Made by a program: the position numbers and the translations under genes. DNA of 64,000 nucleotides, taken from the NCBI GenBank assembly GCA_017447875.1, contig JAFSMP010000019.1, forward strand, positions 39,557 through 103,556, given 5' to 3'. Source of the stretch: Paludibacteraceae bacterium (GTDB lineage Bacteria > Bacteroidota > Bacteroidia > Bacteroidales > Paludibacteraceae). Below the pieces are notes generated by a model. It made no database searches. It saw only the letters and a program-made list of their open reading frames with translations, and had not been told where the DNA came from. Of the stretch, positions 62,882-64,000 are shown piece by piece. How positions within the stretch are numbered: position 1 is the first letter of the stretch; the number at the start of each line of letters is the position of its first letter.

Positions 62882-62914
62882 ACTGATTATTATTTAATTA
62901 TTTTATTTGTTTCA

Positions 62915-62932
62915 AACGTATAGGTATACGTT
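62915..62932. repeat. perfect inverted repeat between the two terminal genes
   Basis: AACGTATA GG TATACGTT, 8-bp arms with a 2-nt spacer. No T-run follows on the minus strand. It also lies inside the out-of-frame tail-like sequence noted in the findings. Confidence 0.6.
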
Positions 62933-63000
62933 CAATAGGTTTACCATTGATGTCAGACGTTGATACACGTGCTCCTTTTGTTTCAGGTTTCAACATGAAC

Positions 63001-63822
63001 TTACCGAACCTCAGTGCCTTGCGCGTTATAGGTCTTGTCACCACGGCGGATGAACAACTGACCGTCATGGAGAATTTTAGCGGCAGAGGGAGAAGGAGAG
63101 ACTCTATTTTCTATCGCCATGGATTCCCTTTGGCAATTGTTATTATGGAATCCCAAGTAATCCGTGTCATAGGAATAGAGAATATTCCCTTCGCTATCTG
63201 CCGCACATAAAGCATGATGGAACTGTACTTCCATTCCTGTTGGATAACATGTTCGTCCAATAGGCCAAAGGATATATTGTGTCCCTATCCCCTCAATCCA
63301 TTCAATAGTATTGCCATATTCTTCATTTTGAACTAAAATATGTTTTCTGCCGTCTATTGTTTGTACATCCATTACCGTCCATCCCGGAGTAATAGTTCTG
63401 TCCGGATCGTTTTCTGCCATTTCTTCACAGGATTTGTCGTTGAAACCGGCATAAGCATATACCGTATCACCCTGTTTGACATTAAAAGCATAAAGCAAAT
63501 ATTCTTTGTTTGAACCCCATGGGATATAATACACCTGTTGCTTGTCTTCCGATTGGCGAATGGCTCCCCTATAAGCGTTGGTTATGTGCTCATACTCGTG
63601 TGTATAGCGTATTTGACGGTATAGCTTGCCATCTATAACCGTATCACTCCCAAAACTATACGTTAAATTTGTAATGAGAGGAGTGTATTCTTCCTGTGGA
63701 TAAGAGTGGTAATACAGAATACCGTACCAAGTATTGGCTTGAGCCGGATCACTACAATAGCCGAACATAATAATTGATTGTGCAACAGATAGCATCAATA
63801 CTAATGTAATTCTTTTTAACAT
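63001..63822 (-). CDS. secreted protein with short C-terminal sorting-like tail
   Basis: 273 residues from the ATG at 63822; an earlier Met lies upstream of the promoter box. The signal peptide (MLKRITLVLMLSVAQSIIMF) is followed by a beta-rich domain of unknown family with several isolated Cys (CSDPAQANTW, CYPTG, HALCAADSEGN). It resembles small Bacteroidales exported proteins that report a measured quantity, but I cannot name it. The last 25 residues (AKILHDGQLFIRRGDKTYNA) match the M6 protease and beta-helix tails. It probably shares a transcript with the downstream lipoprotein. Confidence 0.7.
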   Translation of the reverse strand: MLKRITLVLMLSVAQSIIMFGYCSDPAQANTWYGILYYHSYPQEEYTPLITNLTYSFGSDTVIDGKLYRQIRYTHEYEHITNAYRGAIRQSEDKQQVYYIPWGSNKEYLLYAFNVKQGDTVYAYAGFNDKSCEEMAENDPDRTITPGWTVMDVQTIDGRKHILVQNEEYGNTIEWIEGIGTQYILWPIGRTCYPTGMEVQFHHALCAADSEGNILYSYDTDYLGFHNNNCQRESMAIENRVSPSPSAAKILHDGQLFIRRGDKTYNAQGTEVR

Positions 63823-63838
63823 AGCTGTAAAATTTTTG

Positions 63839-63869
63839 CAAAGGTATAACATTTTTTTGACATATGCAA
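63839..63869 (-). promoter_or_regulatory. promoter of the 63.0-63.8 kb secreted protein gene
   Basis: TTG (63867-63869, in TTTGCATATGTC), 20 nt, TACCTTTG (63839-63846). Leader about 10 nt. Confidence 0.85.
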
Positions 63870-63929
63870 ATATTTTAGCAATTTTTTTCCAATCCTCTCA
63901 TTTTAAGCGTTTTCTAAACATGTTGAAGG

Positions 63930-63968
63930 GGGCATCGTTTGGGCGTCGTGTAGGCATCGTGTAGGCAA
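63930..63968. repeat. GTAGGCATCGT word repeat near the right edge
   Basis: GGCATCGTTTGGGCGTCGTG then TAGGCATCGTGTAGGCA: three variants of a GGCRTCGTGTA unit, upstream of the last promoter. The remaining bases to 64000 (AAGTGCTAAATGATTGCTAAAC) have a similar style. Confidence 0.55.
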
Positions 63969-64000
63969 TGGCTGGGCAAGTGCTAAATGATTGCTAAACA

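Noticed and set aside
1-64000. tRNA, rRNA, CRISPR, prophage or insertion sequences
   Set aside because: No cloverleaf, rRNA stretches, regularly spaced identical repeats, transposase or integrase motifs were found on reading both strands. The word repeats are degenerate, vary in unit length and lack unique spacers.

Overview
The window is chromosomal DNA of an uncultured-looking member of the Bacteroidales (Bacteroidota). Evidence for this is: a Bacteroidota promoter type (TTG, 20 nt, TAnnTTTG) at every operon head; no usable Shine-Dalgarno sequences; gldF; a type IX secretion 'type B' C-terminal domain and short C-terminal tails on secreted proteins; DUF3078, DUF4292, Wzi-like and OmpH/Skp genes; and the nadK-pdxJ-exbB-exbD-tonB neighbourhood. 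Most of it is housekeeping sequence. I see no phage, transposase, integrase, tRNA, rRNA or CRISPR array.

Layout. (1) 1-10.5 kb, minus: one long operon with a promoter at 10540-10570: M6 metalloprotease, lipid kinase, dut, TPR protein, DUF4292 lipoprotein, EnvC-like factor, FKBP lipoprotein, Rieske-like lipoprotein, a short rimM, a TrmH-type methyltransferase, a U32 protein that appears to have lost an internal piece, and the start of one more gene. (2) 10.7-16.9 kb, plus: a membrane-anchored HTH regulator behind a triple operator, a membrane protein, secA and a DUF3078 porin-like protein. (3) 16.8-20.2 kb, minus: nadK, lgt, fmt, HD hydrolase; divergent from pdxJ-exbB-exbD-tonB-DJ-1 (20.3-23.4 kb). 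(4) 23.4-31.8 kb, minus: dxs-trkA-trkH-SGNH-MBOAT-coaE. (5) glyS (plus) converges on a sensor kinase (minus). (6) 35.8-40.2 kb: a 1314-residue repetitive surface protein and two small genes. (7) 40.7-48.0 kb, plus: carboxyltransferase, serC, serA, a T9SS type B protein and an M3 peptidase. (8) 48.0-48.2 kb, minus: an apparently unannotated small RNA with its own promoter and terminator. (9) 48.3-56.7 kb, minus: an LTA-synthase-like sulfatase whose membrane half lies downstream of it as a separate gene, then pheT, prfC, nupG, gldF and a phosphodiesterase. (10) 56.7-59.4 kb, plus: small membrane protein, OmpH/Skp and a Wzi-like barrel. (11) 59.4-62.0 kb, minus: cdsA, acyltransferase, glycosyltransferase. 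(12) 62.3-63.9 kb, minus: two secreted proteins.

The most striking feature is a set of short degenerate word repeats, for example AGACCGCTTCGCTAAAAG, GGACAATGGACAAAGGAC and AGGTTATAGGTTACAGG. They sit at gene junctions, encode parts of signal peptides, and interrupt conserved enzymes in frame. One roughly 110-bp junction-plus-signal-peptide cassette occurs twice, 51 kb apart, in front of unrelated genes. The best candidates for new biology are these repeats, the small RNA at 48.1 kb, and the order-reversed split sulfatase. All 17 promoters that I recognise have exactly 20 nt between their two boxes.

Limits: family assignments come from recognising motifs, with no database search. Statements about missing pieces rest on remembered family lengths.
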